From NCBI GenBank assembly GCA_036417435.1, contig CM070910.1, forward strand, positions 75,934,784 through 75,998,783: DNA of 64,000 bases, given 5' to 3'. Below, in pieces: positions 1 through 12,373 of the stretch. The stretch comes from Inia geoffrensis (lineage: Eukaryota; Chordata; Mammalia; Artiodactyla; Iniidae). Position 1 is the first letter of the stretch. The number at the start of each line of letters is the position of its first letter. The notes below the pieces were generated by a model, which saw nothing but the letters and a program-made list of their open reading frames with translations, had not been told where the DNA came from and did not search any database. The translations under genes and the position numbers were made by a program.

Positions 1-342
1 GGTCACTAGTTAGTGTTAGTGTACTGGTTACGATTAGGGCACGGGTGAGAGTAAGGCCTCGGAAGAGGGTCACGTTAAGCGTTTGGGTAAGGGTTATGGT
101 TAGGGAATGGGGATTGATTAGGGTACAGTTTAGGATACGGCAATGGTTTTGGGATAGCCTACGTAAGAGGGCTTGTGTTAGTGTTGATATACTGGTTAAA
201 ATTAGGACACGGGTGAGGGTAAAGTTTAGGGTGAGTGTCAGGGTTAGGTTTCAGTTTAGGGTTAGGGTTAGGGAATGGAGAGGGATTAGGGTACAGGTTA
301 GGGTACAGCTGCGGTTTAGGGTTAGCGTACGTGTCAGGGCAC

Positions 343-510
343 GAGTTAGTGTTGGTGTCCTGGTTAAGATTAGGGCACGGGTGAGGGTAAGGCTTCGGGT
401 GAGGGTCAGGGTTAGGATTCGTGTTAGGGTTAGGGTTAGGGAATGGAGAGGGATTAGGGTACAGGCTAGGGTACGACAACGTTTAAGGGTTGGCATAATT
501 GTGAGGGCAC
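343..510 (+). repeat. Representative 168-bp monomer
   Basis: This unit serves as a reference. From the start it reads through a TGTTGGTGTCCTGG segment, an ATTAGGGCACGGGTGAGGG segment, a GCTTCGGGTGAGGGTCAGGG segment, then the telomeric core (GTTAGGGTTAGGGAATGG) and a GGATTAGGGTACAGG segment. It closes with ACGACAACG and a TTAAGGG segment. In most other units this tail continues as GCGTACGTGTGAGGGC, but this copy has GGCATAATTGTGAGGGC. The phase I use starts right after GGGCAC. The length is 28 x 6 = 168 bp and also 56 x 3, so a reading frame is conserved from unit to unit. Confidence 0.9.
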
Positions 511-838
511 GAGTTAGTGTTGGTGTACTGGTTAAGACAAGGGCACCAGTGAGTGTAGGCCTCGGAAAAGTGTCACGTTCAGGGTTTGGGTTAGGGTTAC
601 GGAATGGGGAGGTATTAGGGTACAGGATGGGGTACGACAACGCTTAAGTGTTAACGTACGTTTGAAGGCACGAGTTAGTGTTTGTGTACTGGTTAAGATT
701 AGGGCATGGGTTAGGGTAGGGCCTCGGAAGAGGGTCAGGTTTAGGGATGGGGTTAGGGTTAGGGTTAGTCAATGGGAGGGATTAGCGAACACGGTAGGGC
801 ACGGCAACGGTTTAGTGTTAGCCTACGTTGGAGGGCAC
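511..838 (+). repeat. 161-bp + 167-bp short monomer pair
   Basis: The first unit (511-671) lacks one base in the GTGAGTGTAGGCC stretch and one whole TTAGGG hexamer in the core, giving 161 bp. The next unit (672-838) lacks one G where the usual AATGGGGAGGG reads AATGGGAGGG, giving 167 bp. The pair is inherited together and recurs at 4,031, 13,926, 16,268 and 23,320. Confidence 0.85.
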
Positions 839-1332
839 GGGTTAGTGTTGATGGACTGTTTCAAATTAGGACACGGGTGAGGGTAAATCTTCGGGTGAGT
901 GTCAGGGTTAGGGTTCGGATTAGGGTTAGGGTTAGGGAATGGAGAGGGATTAGGGTACAGGTTAGTGTATGGCTGCGATTTAGGGTTAGCGTACGTGTGA
1001 GAGCACGGTTTAGTGATGGTGTATTGGTTAAGATTAGGTCACGGGTGAGGGTAAGGCTTAGGGTGAGGCTCAGGGTTAAGATTCGGGTTAGGGTTAGGGT
1101 TTGGGAATGGGGAGGGATTAGGGTTCAGTTTAGGGTACGACAGTGATTAAGGGTTACCGTTCGTGTGAGGGCAAGAGTTAGTGTTAGTGTCCTGGTTAAG
1201 ATTAGGGCACGTGTGAGGGTAAGGCTTCAGGTGAGGGTCAGGGTTAGGATTCAGGTTAGGGTTAGGGTTAGGGAATGGGGAGGGATTAGGGTACAGTTTA
1301 GGGTATGACAACGCTTAAGGTTTAGCGTACGT

Positions 1333-3348
1333 GTGAGGGCACGAGTTAGTGTTGGTGTCCTGGTTAAGATTAGGGCACGGGTGAGGGTAAGGATTCTGGT
1401 AAGGGTCAGGGTTAGGATTCGTGTTAGGGTTAGGTTTAGGGAATGGGGAGGGATTAGGGTACAGTTTAGGACACGAGAGTGCTTAAGGGTTACTGTTCGT
1501 GTGAGGGCAAGAGTTAGTGTTAGTGTCCTGGTTAATATTAGGGCACGGGTGAGGGTAAGTCTTCAGGTGAGTGTCAGGGTTAGGATTCGTGTTCGTGTTA
1601 GGGTTAGGGAATGGGGAGGGATTAGGGTACAGTTTAGGGTATGACAACGCTTAAGGGTTAGCATATGTGTGAGGCCACTAATTAGTGTTGGTTTGCTGGT
1701 TAAGATTAGGGCACGGGTGAGGGTAAGGGTTCGGGTGAGGGTCAGGTTTACTATTCTGGTTAGGGTTAGGGTTAGGGAATGGGGAGGGATTAGGGTACAG
1801 TTTTGCGTACGATGACGCTTAAGGGTTAGCGTACGTTTGAGGTCACTAGTTAGTGTTAGTGTACAGGTTACGATTAGGGCACGGGTGAGGGTAAGGCCAC
1901 GGAATAGGGTCACGTTAAGGGTTTGGGTTAGGATTATGGTTAGGGAATGGGGATTGATTAGGGTACAGGTTAGGGTACGGCAATGATTTAGGGTTAGCCT
2001 ACGTAAGAGTGCATGGGTTAGTGTTGATGTACTGGTTAAATTTAGGACACGGGTGAGGGTAAAGTTTAGGGTGAGTGTCAGGGTTAGGTTTCAGTTTAGG
2101 GTTAGGGTTAGAGAATGAAGAGGGATTAGGGTACAGGTTAGGGTACAGCTGCGGTTTAGGGTTAGCATACGTGTGAGGGCACAGTTTAGTGATGGTGTAT
2201 TGGTTAATATTAGGTCACGGGTGGGGGTAAGGCTTAGGGTGAGGCTCAGGGTTAGGATTCGGGTTAGGGTTAGGGTTAGGGAATGGGTAGGGATTAGGGT
2301 ACAATTTAGGGTATGACAACGCTTAAGGGTTGTCGTACGTGTGAGGGCACGAGTTAGTGTTGGTGTCCTGGTTAAGATTAGGGCACCGGTGAGGGTAAGG
2401 CTTCTGGTAAGGGTCAGGGTTAGGATTCGTGTTAGGGTTAGGTTTAGGGAATGGGGAGGCATTAGGGTACAGTTTAGGGTTCGAGAGTGCTTAAGGGTTA
2501 CTGTTCGTGTGAGGGCAAGAGTTAGTATTAGTGTCCTGGTTAATATTAGGGCACGGGTGAGGGTAAGTCTTCAGGTGAGTGTCAGGGTTAGGATTTGTGT
2601 TCGTGTTAGGGTTAGGGAATGGGGAGGGATTAGGGTACAGTTTAGGGTACGACAATGCTTAAGGGTTAGCGTATGTGTGAGGCCACGAATTAGTGTTGGT
2701 TTGCTGGTTAAGATAAGGGCACGGGTGAGGGTAAGGGTTCGGGTGAGGGTCAGGTTTACTATTCTGGTTAGGGTTAGGGTTAGGGAATGGGGAGGGTTTA
2801 GGGTACAGTTTTGGGTACGATGACGCTTAAGGGTTAGCGTACGTTTGAGGTCACTATTTAGTGTTAGTGTACAGGTTACGATTAGGGCACGGGTGAGGGT
2901 AAGGCCACGGAATAGGGTCACGTTAAGGATTTGGGTTAGGATTATGGTTAGGGAATGGGGATTGATTAGGGTACAGGTTAGGGTACGGCAATGATTTAGG
3001 GTTAGCCTACGTAAGAGTGCATGGGTTAGTGTTGATGTACTGGTTAAAATTAGGACACGGGTGAGGGTAAAGTTTAGGGTGAGTGTCAGGGTTAGGTTTC
3101 AGGTTAGGGTTAGGGTTAGAGAATGAAGAGGGATTAGGGTACAGGTTAGGGCACAGCTGCGGTTTAGGGTTAGCATACGTGTGAGGGCACAGTTTAGTGA
3201 TGGTGTATTGGTTAATATTAGGTCACGGGTGGGGGTAAGGCTTAGGGTGAGGCTCAGGGTTAGGATTCGGGTTAGGGTTAGGGTTAGGGAATGGGGAGGG
3301 ATTAGGGTACAATTTAGGGTATGACAACGCTTAAGGGTTAGCGTACGT
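1333..3348 (+). repeat. Two copies of a six-monomer, 1,008-bp HOR
   Basis: Positions 1,333-2,340 and 2,341-3,348 share the same order of six subtypes: a CTTCTGGTAAGGG-like unit, a GGTTACTGTTCGTG unit, a GAGGCCAC unit with TTTACTATTCTGG, a GAGGTCACTA unit with GGCCACGGAATAGGG, a GCATGGG unit with GTTGATGTACTGG, and a GGGCACAGTTTAGTGATGG unit. The period is exactly 1,008 bp (6 x 168). The two copies differ at scattered single bases. A third copy begins at 3,349 but switches subtype after its first unit. Confidence 0.85.
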
Positions 3349-3908
3349 GTGAGGGTACGAGTTAGTGTTGGTGTCCTGGTTAAGATTAGGGCACCGGTGA
3401 GGGTAAGGCTTCGTGTGAGGGTCAGGGTTAGGATTCGTGTTTGGGTTAGGGTAAGGGAATGGAGAGGGATTAGGGTACAGGCTGGGGTACGACAACGCTT
3501 AAGGGTTCGAATAATTGTGAGGGCACGAGTTAGTGTTGGTGTACTGGTTAAGACAAGGGCACCGGTGATGGTAAGGCCTCAGAAAAGGGTCACGTTCAGG
3601 GTTTGGGTTAGGGTTAGGGTTAGGGAATGGGGAGGGATTAGGGTGGAGAATATGGTACGACAACGCTTAAGGGTTAGTGTAGGTTTGAGGGCACGAGTTA
3701 GTGTTTGTTTACTGGTTAAGATAAGGGCATGGGTTAGGGCAGGGCCTCGGAAGAGGGTCAGGTTTAGGGATGGGGTTAGAGTTAGGGTTAGGGAATGGAG
3801 AGGGATTAGGGTACAGTTTAGGGTACAGCTGCGGTTTAGGGTTAGCGTACGTGTCAGGGCACAAGTTAGTGTTGGTGTCCTGGTTAAGATTAGGGCACGG
3901 GTGAGGGT
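3349..3908 (+). repeat. Mixed monomers between two HOR blocks
   Basis: A few domain-1 monomers: one unit like the start of the 1,008-bp HOR, a GACAAGGGCACCGG unit, a GGGCATGGGTTAGGGCAGGG unit and part of a TCCTGG unit. No gene or unique sequence is present. Related units recur at about 13.2-13.8 and 22.6-23.2 kb. Confidence 0.8.
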
Positions 3909-4030
3909 AAGGCTTCGGGTGAGGGTCAGGGTTAGGATTCGTGTTAGGGTTAGGGTTAGGGAATGGAGAGGGATTAGGGTACAGGATAGGGTACGACAAC
4001 GTTTAAGGTTTGGCATAATTGTGAGTGCAC

Positions 4031-4358
4031 GAGTTAGTGTTGGTGTACTGGTTAAGACAAGGGCACCGGTGAGTGTAGGCCTCGGAAAAGTGTCACGTTC
4101 AGGGTTTGGGTTAGGGTTAGGGAATGGGGAGGTATTAGGGTACAGGATGGGGTACAACAATGCTTAAGTGTTAGCGTACGTTTGAGGGCACGAGTTAGTG
4201 TTTGTGTACTGGTTAAGATTAGGGCATGGGTTAGGGTAGGGCCTCGGAAGAGGGTCAGGTTTAGGGATGGGTTTAGGCTTAGGGTTAGGCAATGGGAGGG
4301 ATTAGGGAACAGGGTAGGGCACGGCAACGGTTTAGTGTTAGCCTACGTTGGAGGGCAT
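4031..4358 (+). repeat. 161-bp + 167-bp short monomer pair, copy 2
   Basis: Same two indels as the pair at 511-838. Landmarks at 4,031, 4,192 and 4,359 give unit lengths of 161 and 167 bp. It lies near the left end of the first ~9.4-kb HOR copy. Confidence 0.85.
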
Positions 4359-6669
4359 GGGTTAGTGTTGATGGACTGTTTCAAATTAGGACACGGGTGA
4401 GGGTAAATCTTCGGGTGAGTGTCAGGGTTAGGGTTCGGGTTAGGGTTAGAGTTAGGGAATGGAGAGGGATTAGGGTACAGGTTAGTGTATGGCTGCGATT
4501 TAGGGTTAGCGTACGTGTGAGGGCACGGTTTAGTGATGGTGTATTGGTTAAGATTAGGTCACGGGTGAGGGTAAGGCTTAGGGTGAGGCTCAGGGTAAGG
4601 ATTCGGGTTAGGGTTAGAGTTAGGGAATGGGGAGGGATTAGGGTTCAGTTTAGGGTACGAGAGTGATTAAGGGTTACCGTTCGTGTGAGGGCAAGAGTTA
4701 GTGTTAGTGTCCTGGTTAAGATTAGGGCACGTGTGAAGGTAAGGCTTCAGGTGAGGGTCAGGGTTAGGATTCAGGTTAGGGTTAGGGTTAGGGAATGGGG
4801 AGGGATTAGGGTACAGTTTAGGGTACGACAACGCTTACGGGATAGCGTACGTGTGAGGCCACGATTTAGTGTTGGTGTGCTTGTTAAGATTAGGGTATGG
4901 GTGTGGTTAAGGGTTGGGGTGAGTGTCAGGTTTACGATTCGGGTTAGGGTTAGCTTTAGGGAATGGGGAGGGATTAGGGTACAGTTTAAGGTACGATGAG
5001 GCTTAAGGGTTGGCATACGTGTGAGGTCACTAATTAGTGTTAGTGTACTGGTTACGATTAGGGCACGGGTGAGGGTAAGGCCTCGGAAGAGTGTCACGTT
5101 AAGGGTTTGGTTTAGGGTTATGGTTAGGGAATGGGGATTGATTAGTGTACAGGTTAGGGTACGGCAATGGTTTAGGTTTAGCCTACGTAAGAAGACATGG
5201 GTTAGTGTTGATGTACTGGTTAAAATTAGGACACGGGTGAGGGTAAAGTTTAGGGTGAGTGTCTGGGTTAGGTTTCAGGTTAGTGTTAGGGTTAGGGAAT
5301 GGAGAGGGATTAGGGTACAGGTTAGTGTACAGCTGCGGTTTAGGGTTAGCGTACGTGTGAGGGCACGAGTTAGTGTTGGTGTCCTGGTTAAGATTAGGGC
5401 ACAGGTGAGGGTAAGGCTTCGGGTGAGGGTCAGGGTTAGGATTCGTGTTAGGGTTAGGGTTAGGGAATGGGGAGGGATTAGGGTTCAGTTTAGGGTACGA
5501 CAGTGATTAAGCGTTACCGTTCGTGTGAGGGCGAAATTTAGTGTTAGTGTCCTGGTTAAGATTAGGGCACGGCTGAGGGTAAGGCTTCGGGTGAGGGTCA
5601 GGGTTAGGATTCGTGTTAGGGTTAGGGTTAGGGAATGCGGAGGGATTAGTGTACAATTTAGGGTATGACAATGCTTAAGGGTTAGCGTACGTTTGAGGGC
5701 ACCAGTTAGTGTTGCTGTCCTGGTTAAGATTAGGGCACGGGTGATGGTAAGTCTTCGGGTGAGGGTCAGGGTTAGGATTTGGGTTAGGGTTAGGGTTAGG
5801 GAATGGGGAGGGTTTAGGGTACAGTTTAGGGTACGACAACGCTTAAGGGATAGCGTATGTGTGAGGGCACAAATTAGTGTTGGTGTGCTGGTTAAGATTC
5901 GGGCACGGGTGAGGGTAAGGGTTCGGGTGAGGGTCAGGTTTACTATTCGGGTTAGGGTCAGGGTTAGGGAATGGGGAGGGATTAGGGTACAGAATAGGGT
6001 ACGACAAAGCTTAATGGTTAGCGTACGTTTGAGGGCACGAGTTAGTGTTTGTGTACTGGTTAAGGTTAGTGCATGGGTTAGGGTAGGGGCTCGGAAGAGG
6101 GTCAGGTTTAGGGATGGGGTTAGGGTTAGGGTTAGGCAATGGGAGGGATTAGGGAACAGGGTAGGGCACGGCAACGGTTTAGTGTTAGCTTACGTTGGAG
6201 GGCATGGGTTAGTGTTGATGGACTGTTTCAAATTAGGACACGGATGAGGGTAAATCTTCGGGTGAGTGTCAGGGTTAGGGTTCGGGTTAGGGTTAGGGTT
6301 AGGGAATGGAGAGGGATTAGGGTACAGATTAGGGTACGGCTGCGGTTTAGGGTTAGCGTACGTGTGAGGGCATGGTTTAGTGATGGTATATTGGTTAAGA
6401 TTAGGTCACGGGTGAGGGTAAGGCTTAGGGTGAGGCTCAGGGTTAGGATTCGTGTTAGGGTTAGGGTTAGGGAATGCGGAGGGATTAGGGTACAATTTAG
6501 GGTATGACAACGCTTAAGGGTTAGCGTACATGTGAGGGCACCAGTTAGTGTTGGTGTCCTGGTTAAGATTAGGGCACTGGTGAGGGTAAGGCTTCAGGTG
6601 AGGGTTAGGGATAGGATTCAGGTTAGGGTTAGGGTTAGGGAATGGGGAGGCATTAGGGTACAGTTTAGA

Positions 6670-9524
6670 GTACGACAACGCTTAAGGGTCAGCGTACGTG
6701 TGAGACCACGATTTAGTGTTGGTGTGCTGGTTAAGATTAGGGCACGGGTGTGGTTAAGGGTTGGGGTGAGTGTCAGGTTTACGATTCGGTTTAGGGTTAG
6801 GTTTAGGGAATGGGGAGGGATTAGGGTACAGTTTATGGTACGATGAGGCTTAAGGGTTAGCATACGTGTGAGGTCACTAATTAGTGTTAGTGTACTGGTT
6901 ACGATTAGGGCACAGGTGAGGGTAAGGCCTCGGAAGAGTGTCACGTTAAGGGTTTGGGTTAGGGTTATGGTTAGGGAATGGGGATTGATTAGTGTACAGG
7001 TTAGGGTACGGCAATGGTTTATGTTTAGCCTACTTAAGAAGACATGGGTTAGTGTTGATGTACTGGTTAAAATTAGGACACGGGTGAGGGTAAAGTTTAG
7101 GGTGAGTGTCTGTGTTAGGTTTCAGGTTAGTGTTAGGGTTAGGGAATGGAGAGGGATTAGGGTACAGGTTAGGGTACAGCTTCGGTTTAGGGTTAGCGTA
7201 CGTGTGAGGGCACGAGTTAGTGTTGGTGTCCTGGTTAAGATTGGGGCACGGGTGATGGTAAGTCTTTGGGTGAGGGTCAGGGTTAGGATTCGTGTTAGGG
7301 TTAGGGTTACGGAATGGGGAGGGATTAGGGTACAGTTTAGGGTACGACAGTGCTTAAGGCTTACCGTTCGTGTGAGGGCAAGAGTTAGTGTTAGTGTCCT
7401 GTTTAAGATTAGGGCACGGGTGAGGGTAAGGCTTCAGGAGAGGGCCAGGGTTAGGATTTGGGTTAGGGTTAGGGTTAGGGAATGGGGAGGGATTAGGGTA
7501 CAGTTTAGGGTATGACAACGCTTAAGGGATAGCGTATGTGTGAGGGCACAAATTAGTGTTGGTGTGCTGTTTAAGATTAGGGCACGGGTGAGGGTAAGGT
7601 TTCAGGTGAGGGTCAGGTTTACGATTTGGGTTAGGGTTAGGGTTAGGGAATGGGGAGGGATTAGGGTACAGTTTAGGGTATGACAACGCTTAAGGTTTAG
7701 CGTACGTGTGAGGGCACGAGTTAGTGTTGGTGTCCTGGTTAAGATTAGGGCACGGGTGAGGGTAAGGATTCTGGTAAGGGTCAGGGTTAGGATTCGTGTT
7801 AGGGTTAGGTTTAGGGAATGGGGAGGGATTAGGGTACAGTTTAGGATACGAGAGTGCTTAAGGGTTACTGTTCGTGTGAGGGCAAGAGTTAGTGTTAGTG
7901 TCCTGGTTAATATTAGGGCACGGGTGAGGGTAAGTCTTCAGGTGAGTGTCAGGGTTAGGATTCGTGTTCGTGTTAGGGTTAGGGAATGGGGAGGGATTAG
8001 GGTACAGTTTAGGGTACGACAACGCTTAAGGGTTAGCATATGTGTGAGGCCACTAATTAGTGTTGGTTTGCTGGTTAAGATTAGGGCACGGGTGAGGGTA
8101 AGGGTTCGGGTGACGGTCAGGTTTACTATTCTGGTTAGGGTTAGGGTTAGGGAATGGGGAGGGATTAGGGTACAGTTTAGGGTATGACAACGCTTAAGGT
8201 ATAGCGTACCTGTGAGGGCACGAATTAGTGTTGGTGTGCTGGTTAAGATTAGGGCATGGGTGAGGGTAAGGTTTCGGGTGAGGGTCAGGTTTACGATTTG
8301 GGTTAGGGTTAGGGTTAGGGAATGGGGAGGGATTAGGGTACAATTTAGGGTATGACAACGCTTAAGGTTTAGCGTACGTGTGAGGGCACGAGTTAGTGTT
8401 GGTGTCCTGGTTAAGATTAGGGCACGTGTGAGGGTAAGGCTTCTGGTAAGGGTCAGGGTTAGGATTCGTATTAGGGTTAGGTTTAGGGAATGGGGAGGGA
8501 TTAGGGTACAGTTTAGGGTACGAGAGTGCTTAAGGGTTACTGTTCTTGTGAGGGCAAGAGTTAGTGTTAGTGTCCTGGTTAATATTAGGGCACGGGTGAG
8601 GGTAAGTCTTCAGGTGAGTGTCAGGGTTAGGATTCGTGTTCGTGTTAGGGTTAGGGAATGGGGAGGGATTAGGGTACAGTTTAGGGTACGACAACGCTTA
8701 AGGGTTAGCATATGTGTGAGGCCACTAATTAGTGTTGGTTTGCTGGTTAAGATTAGGGCACGGTGAGGGTAAGGGTTCGGGTGAGGGTCAGATTTACTAT
8801 TCTGGTTAGGGTTAGGGTTAGGGAATGGGGAGGGATTAGGGTACAGTTTTGGGTACGATGACGCTTAAGGGTTAGCGTACGTTTGAGGTCACTAGTTAGT
8901 GTTAGTGTACAGGTTACGATTAGGGCACGGGTGAGGGTAAGGCCACGGAATAGGGTCACGTTAAGGGTTTGGGTTAGGATTATGGTTAGGGAATGGGGAT
9001 TGATTAGGGTACAGGTTAGGGTACGGCAATGATTTAGGGTTAGCCTACGTAAGAGTGCATGGGTTAGTGTTGATGTACTGGTTAAATTTAGGACACGGGT
9101 GAGGGTAAAGTTTAGGGTGAGTGTCAGGGTTAGGTTTCAGGTTAGGGTTAGGGTTAGAGAATGAAGAGGGATTAGGGTACAGGTTAGGGTACAGCTGCGG
9201 TTTAGGGTTAGCATACGTGTGAGGGCACAGTTTAGTGATGGTGTATTGGTTAATATTAGGTCACGGGTGGGGGTAAGGCTTAGGGTGAGGCTCAGGGTTA
9301 GGATTCGGGTTAGGGTTAGGTTTAGGGAATGGGGAGGGATTAGGGTACAATTTAGGGTATGACAACGCTTAAGGTTTAGCGTACGTGTGAGGGCACGAGT
9401 TAGTGTTGGTGTCCTGTTTAAGATTAGGGCACGGGTGAGGGTAAGGCTTCTGGTAAGGGTCAGGGTTAGGATTCGTGTTAGGGTTAGGTTTAGGGAATGG
9501 GGAGGGATTAGGGTACAGTTTAGA
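6670..9524 (+). repeat. HOR block B, tandem copy 1 (2,855 bp, 17 monomers)
   Basis: This block is repeated immediately downstream with an offset of 2,855 bp (6,868/9,723, 7,708/10,563). The length is 17 x 168 minus one base, and the missing base is visible near 8,761 where GGGCACGGTGAGGG replaces GGGCACGGGTGAGGG. It contains one copy of the 1,008-bp-type six-monomer order at 8,380-9,386 (1,007 bp). Confidence 0.88.
8380..9386 (+). repeat. Six-monomer HOR, one copy (1,007 bp)
   Basis: Same six-subtype order as 1,333-2,340, one base shorter because of the single-base loss near 8,761. It lies within block B copy 1. Confidence 0.8.
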
Positions 9525-12373
9525 GTACGACAACGCTTAAGGGTCAGCGTACGTGTGAGACCACGATTTAGTGTTGGTGTGCTGGTTAAGATTAGGGCAC
9601 GGGTGTGGTTAAGGGTTGGGGTGAGTGTCAGGTTTACGATTCGGTTTAGGGTTAGGTTTAGGGAATGGGGAGGGATTGGGGTACAGTTTATGGTACGATG
9701 AGGCTTAAGGGTTAGCATACGTGTGAGGTCACTAATTAGTGTTAGTGTACTGGTTACGATTAGGGCACAGGTGAGGGTAAGGCCTCGGAAGAGTGTCACG
9801 TTAAGGGTTTGGGTTAGGGTTATGGTTAGGGAATGGGGATTGATTAGTGTACAGGTTAGGGTACGGCAATGGTTTATGTTTAGCCTACTTAAGAAGACAT
9901 GGGTTAGTGTTGATGTACTGGTTAAAATTAGGACACGGGTGAGGGTAAAGTTTAGGGTGAGTGTCTGTGTTAGGTTTCAGGTTAGTGTTAGGGTTAGGGA
10001 ATGGAGAGGGATTAGGGTACAGGTTAGGGTACAGCTTCGGTTTAGGGTTAGCGTACGTGTGAGGGCACGAGTTAGTGTTGGTGTCCTGGTTAAGATTGGG
10101 GCACGGGTGATGGTAAGTCTTTGGGTGAGGGTCAGGGTTAGGATTCGTGTTAGGGTTAGGGTTACGGAATGGGGAGGGATTAGGGTACAGTTTAGGGTAC
10201 GACAGTGCTTAAGGCTTACCGTTCGTGTGAGGGCAAGAGTTAGTGTTAGTGTCCTGTTTAAGATTAGGGCACGGGTGAGGGTAAGGCTTCAGGAGAGGGC
10301 CAGGGTTAGGATTTGGGTTAGGGTTAGGGTTAGGGAATGGGGAGGGATTAGGGTACAGTTTAGGGTATGACAACGCTTAAGGGATAGCGTATGTGTGAGG
10401 GCACAAATTAGTGTTGGTGTGCTGTTTAAGATTAGGGCACGGGTGAGGGTAAGGTTTCAGGTGAGGGTCAGGTTTACGATTTGGGTTAGGGTTAGGGTTA
10501 GGGAATGGGGAGGGATTAGGGTACAGTTTAGGGTATGACAACGCTTAAGGTTTAGCGTACGTGTGAGGGCACGAGTTAGTGTTGGTGTCCTGGTTAAGAT
10601 TAGGGCACGGGTGAGGGTAAGGATTCTGGTAAGGGTCAGGGTTAGGATTCGTGTTAGGGTTAGGTTTAGGGAATGGGGAGGGATTAGGGTACAGTTTAGG
10701 ATACGAGAGTGCTTAAGGGTTACTGTTCGTGTGAGGGCAAGAGTTAGTGTTAGTGTCCTGGTTAATATTAGGGCACGGGTGAGGGTAAGTCTTCAGGTGA
10801 GTGTCAGGGTTAGGATTCGTGTTCGTGTTAGGGTTAGGGAATGGGGAGGGATTAGGGTACAGTTTAGGGTACGACAACGCTTAAGGGTTAGCATATGTGT
10901 GAGGCCACTAATTAGTGTTGGTTTGCTGGTTAAGATTAGGGCACGGGTGAGGGTAAGGGTTCGGGTGACGGTCAGGTTTACTATTCTGGTTAGGGTTAGG
11001 GTTAGGGAATGGGGAGGGATTAGGGTACAGTTTAGGGTATGACAACGCTTAAGGTATAGCGTACCTGTGAGGGCACGAATTAGTGTTGGTGTGCTGGTTA
11101 AGATTAGGGCATGGGTGAGGGTAAGGTTTCGGGTGAGGGTCAGGTTTACGATTTGGGTTAGGGTTAGGGAATGGGGAGGGATTAGGGTACAATTTAGGGT
11201 ATGACAACGCTTAAGGTTTAGCGTACGTGTGAGGGCACGAGTTAGTGTTGGTGTCCTGGTTAAGATTAGGGCACGTGTGAGGGTAAGGCTTCTGGTAAGG
11301 GTCAGGGTTAGGATTCGTATTAGGGTTAGGTTTAGGGAATGGGGAGGGATTAGGGTACAGTTTAGGGTACGAGAGTGCTTAAGGGTTACTGTTCTTGTGA
11401 GGGCAAGAGTTAGTGTTAGTATCCTGGTTAATATTAGGGCACGGGTGAGGGTAAGTCTTCAGGTGAGTGTCAGGGTTAGGATTCGTGTTCGTGTTAGGGT
11501 TAGGGAATGGGGAGGGATTAGGGTACAGTTTAGGGTACGACAACGCTTAAGGGTTAGCATATGTGTGAGGCCACTAATTAGTGTTGGTTTGCTGGTTAAG
11601 ATTAGGGCACGGTGAGGGTAAGGGTTCGGGTGAGGGTCAGATTTACTATTCTGGTTAGGGTTAGGGTTAGGGAATGGGGAGGGATTAGGGTACAGTTTTG
11701 GGTACGATGACGCTTAAGGGTTAGCGTACGTTTGAGGTCACTAGTTAGTGTTAGTGTACAGGTTACGATTAGGGCACGGGTGAGGGTAAGGCCACGGAAT
11801 AGGGTCACGTTAAGGGTTTGGGTTAGGATTATGGTTAGGGAATGGGGATTGATTAGGGTACAGGTTAGGGTACGGCAATGATTTAGGGTTAGCCTACGTA
11901 AGAGTGCATGGGTTAGTGTTGATGTACTGGTTAAATTTAGGACACGGGTGAGGGTAAAGTTTAGGGTGAGTGTCAGGGTTAGGTTTCAGGTTAGGGTTAG
12001 GGTTAGAGAATGAAGAGGGATTAGGGTACAGGTTAGGGTACAGCTGCGGTTTAGGGTTAGCATACGTGTGAGGGCACAGTTTAGTGATGGTGTATTGGTT
12101 AATATTAGGTCACGGGTGGGGGTAAGGCTTAGGGTGAGGCTCAGGGTTAGGATTCGGGTTAGGGTTAGGTTTAGGGAATGGGGAGGGATTAGGGTACAAT
12201 TTAGGGTATGACAACGCTTAAGGTTTAGCGTACGTGTGAGGGCACGAGTTAGTGTTGGTGTCCTGTTTAAGATTAGGGCACGGGTGAGGGTAAGGCTTCT
12301 GGTAAGGGTCAGGGTTAGGATTCGTGTTAGGGTTAGGTTTAGGGAATGGGGAGGGATTAGGGTACAGTTTAGG
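9525..12373 (+). repeat. HOR block B, tandem copy 2 (2,849 bp)
   Basis: Near-identical to 6,670-9,524. The offset drops from 2,855 to 2,849 after about 11,160, where one TTAGGG hexamer of the core is missing. The left junction is a hybrid monomer: up to about 9,490 it has the CTTCTGGTAAGGG subtype, and from about 9,527 (TTTAGAGTACGAC) it has the subtype found at 6,666. That is the pattern expected from unequal crossing over in monomer register. Confidence 0.87.

Larger units (their letters stand above)
1..1332 (+). repeat. Mixed domain-1 monomers at window start
   Basis: About eight monomers of different subtypes, including one 161-bp and one 167-bp unit at 511-838. The first unit is cut by the window edge. 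There is no unique sequence or gene here. The subtype order (GACAAGGGCACC unit, GCATGGG unit, GATGGACTG unit, GTGATGGTGTATTGG unit) matches the order seen again near 4,031, 13,926, 16,268 and 23,320. Confidence 0.85.
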
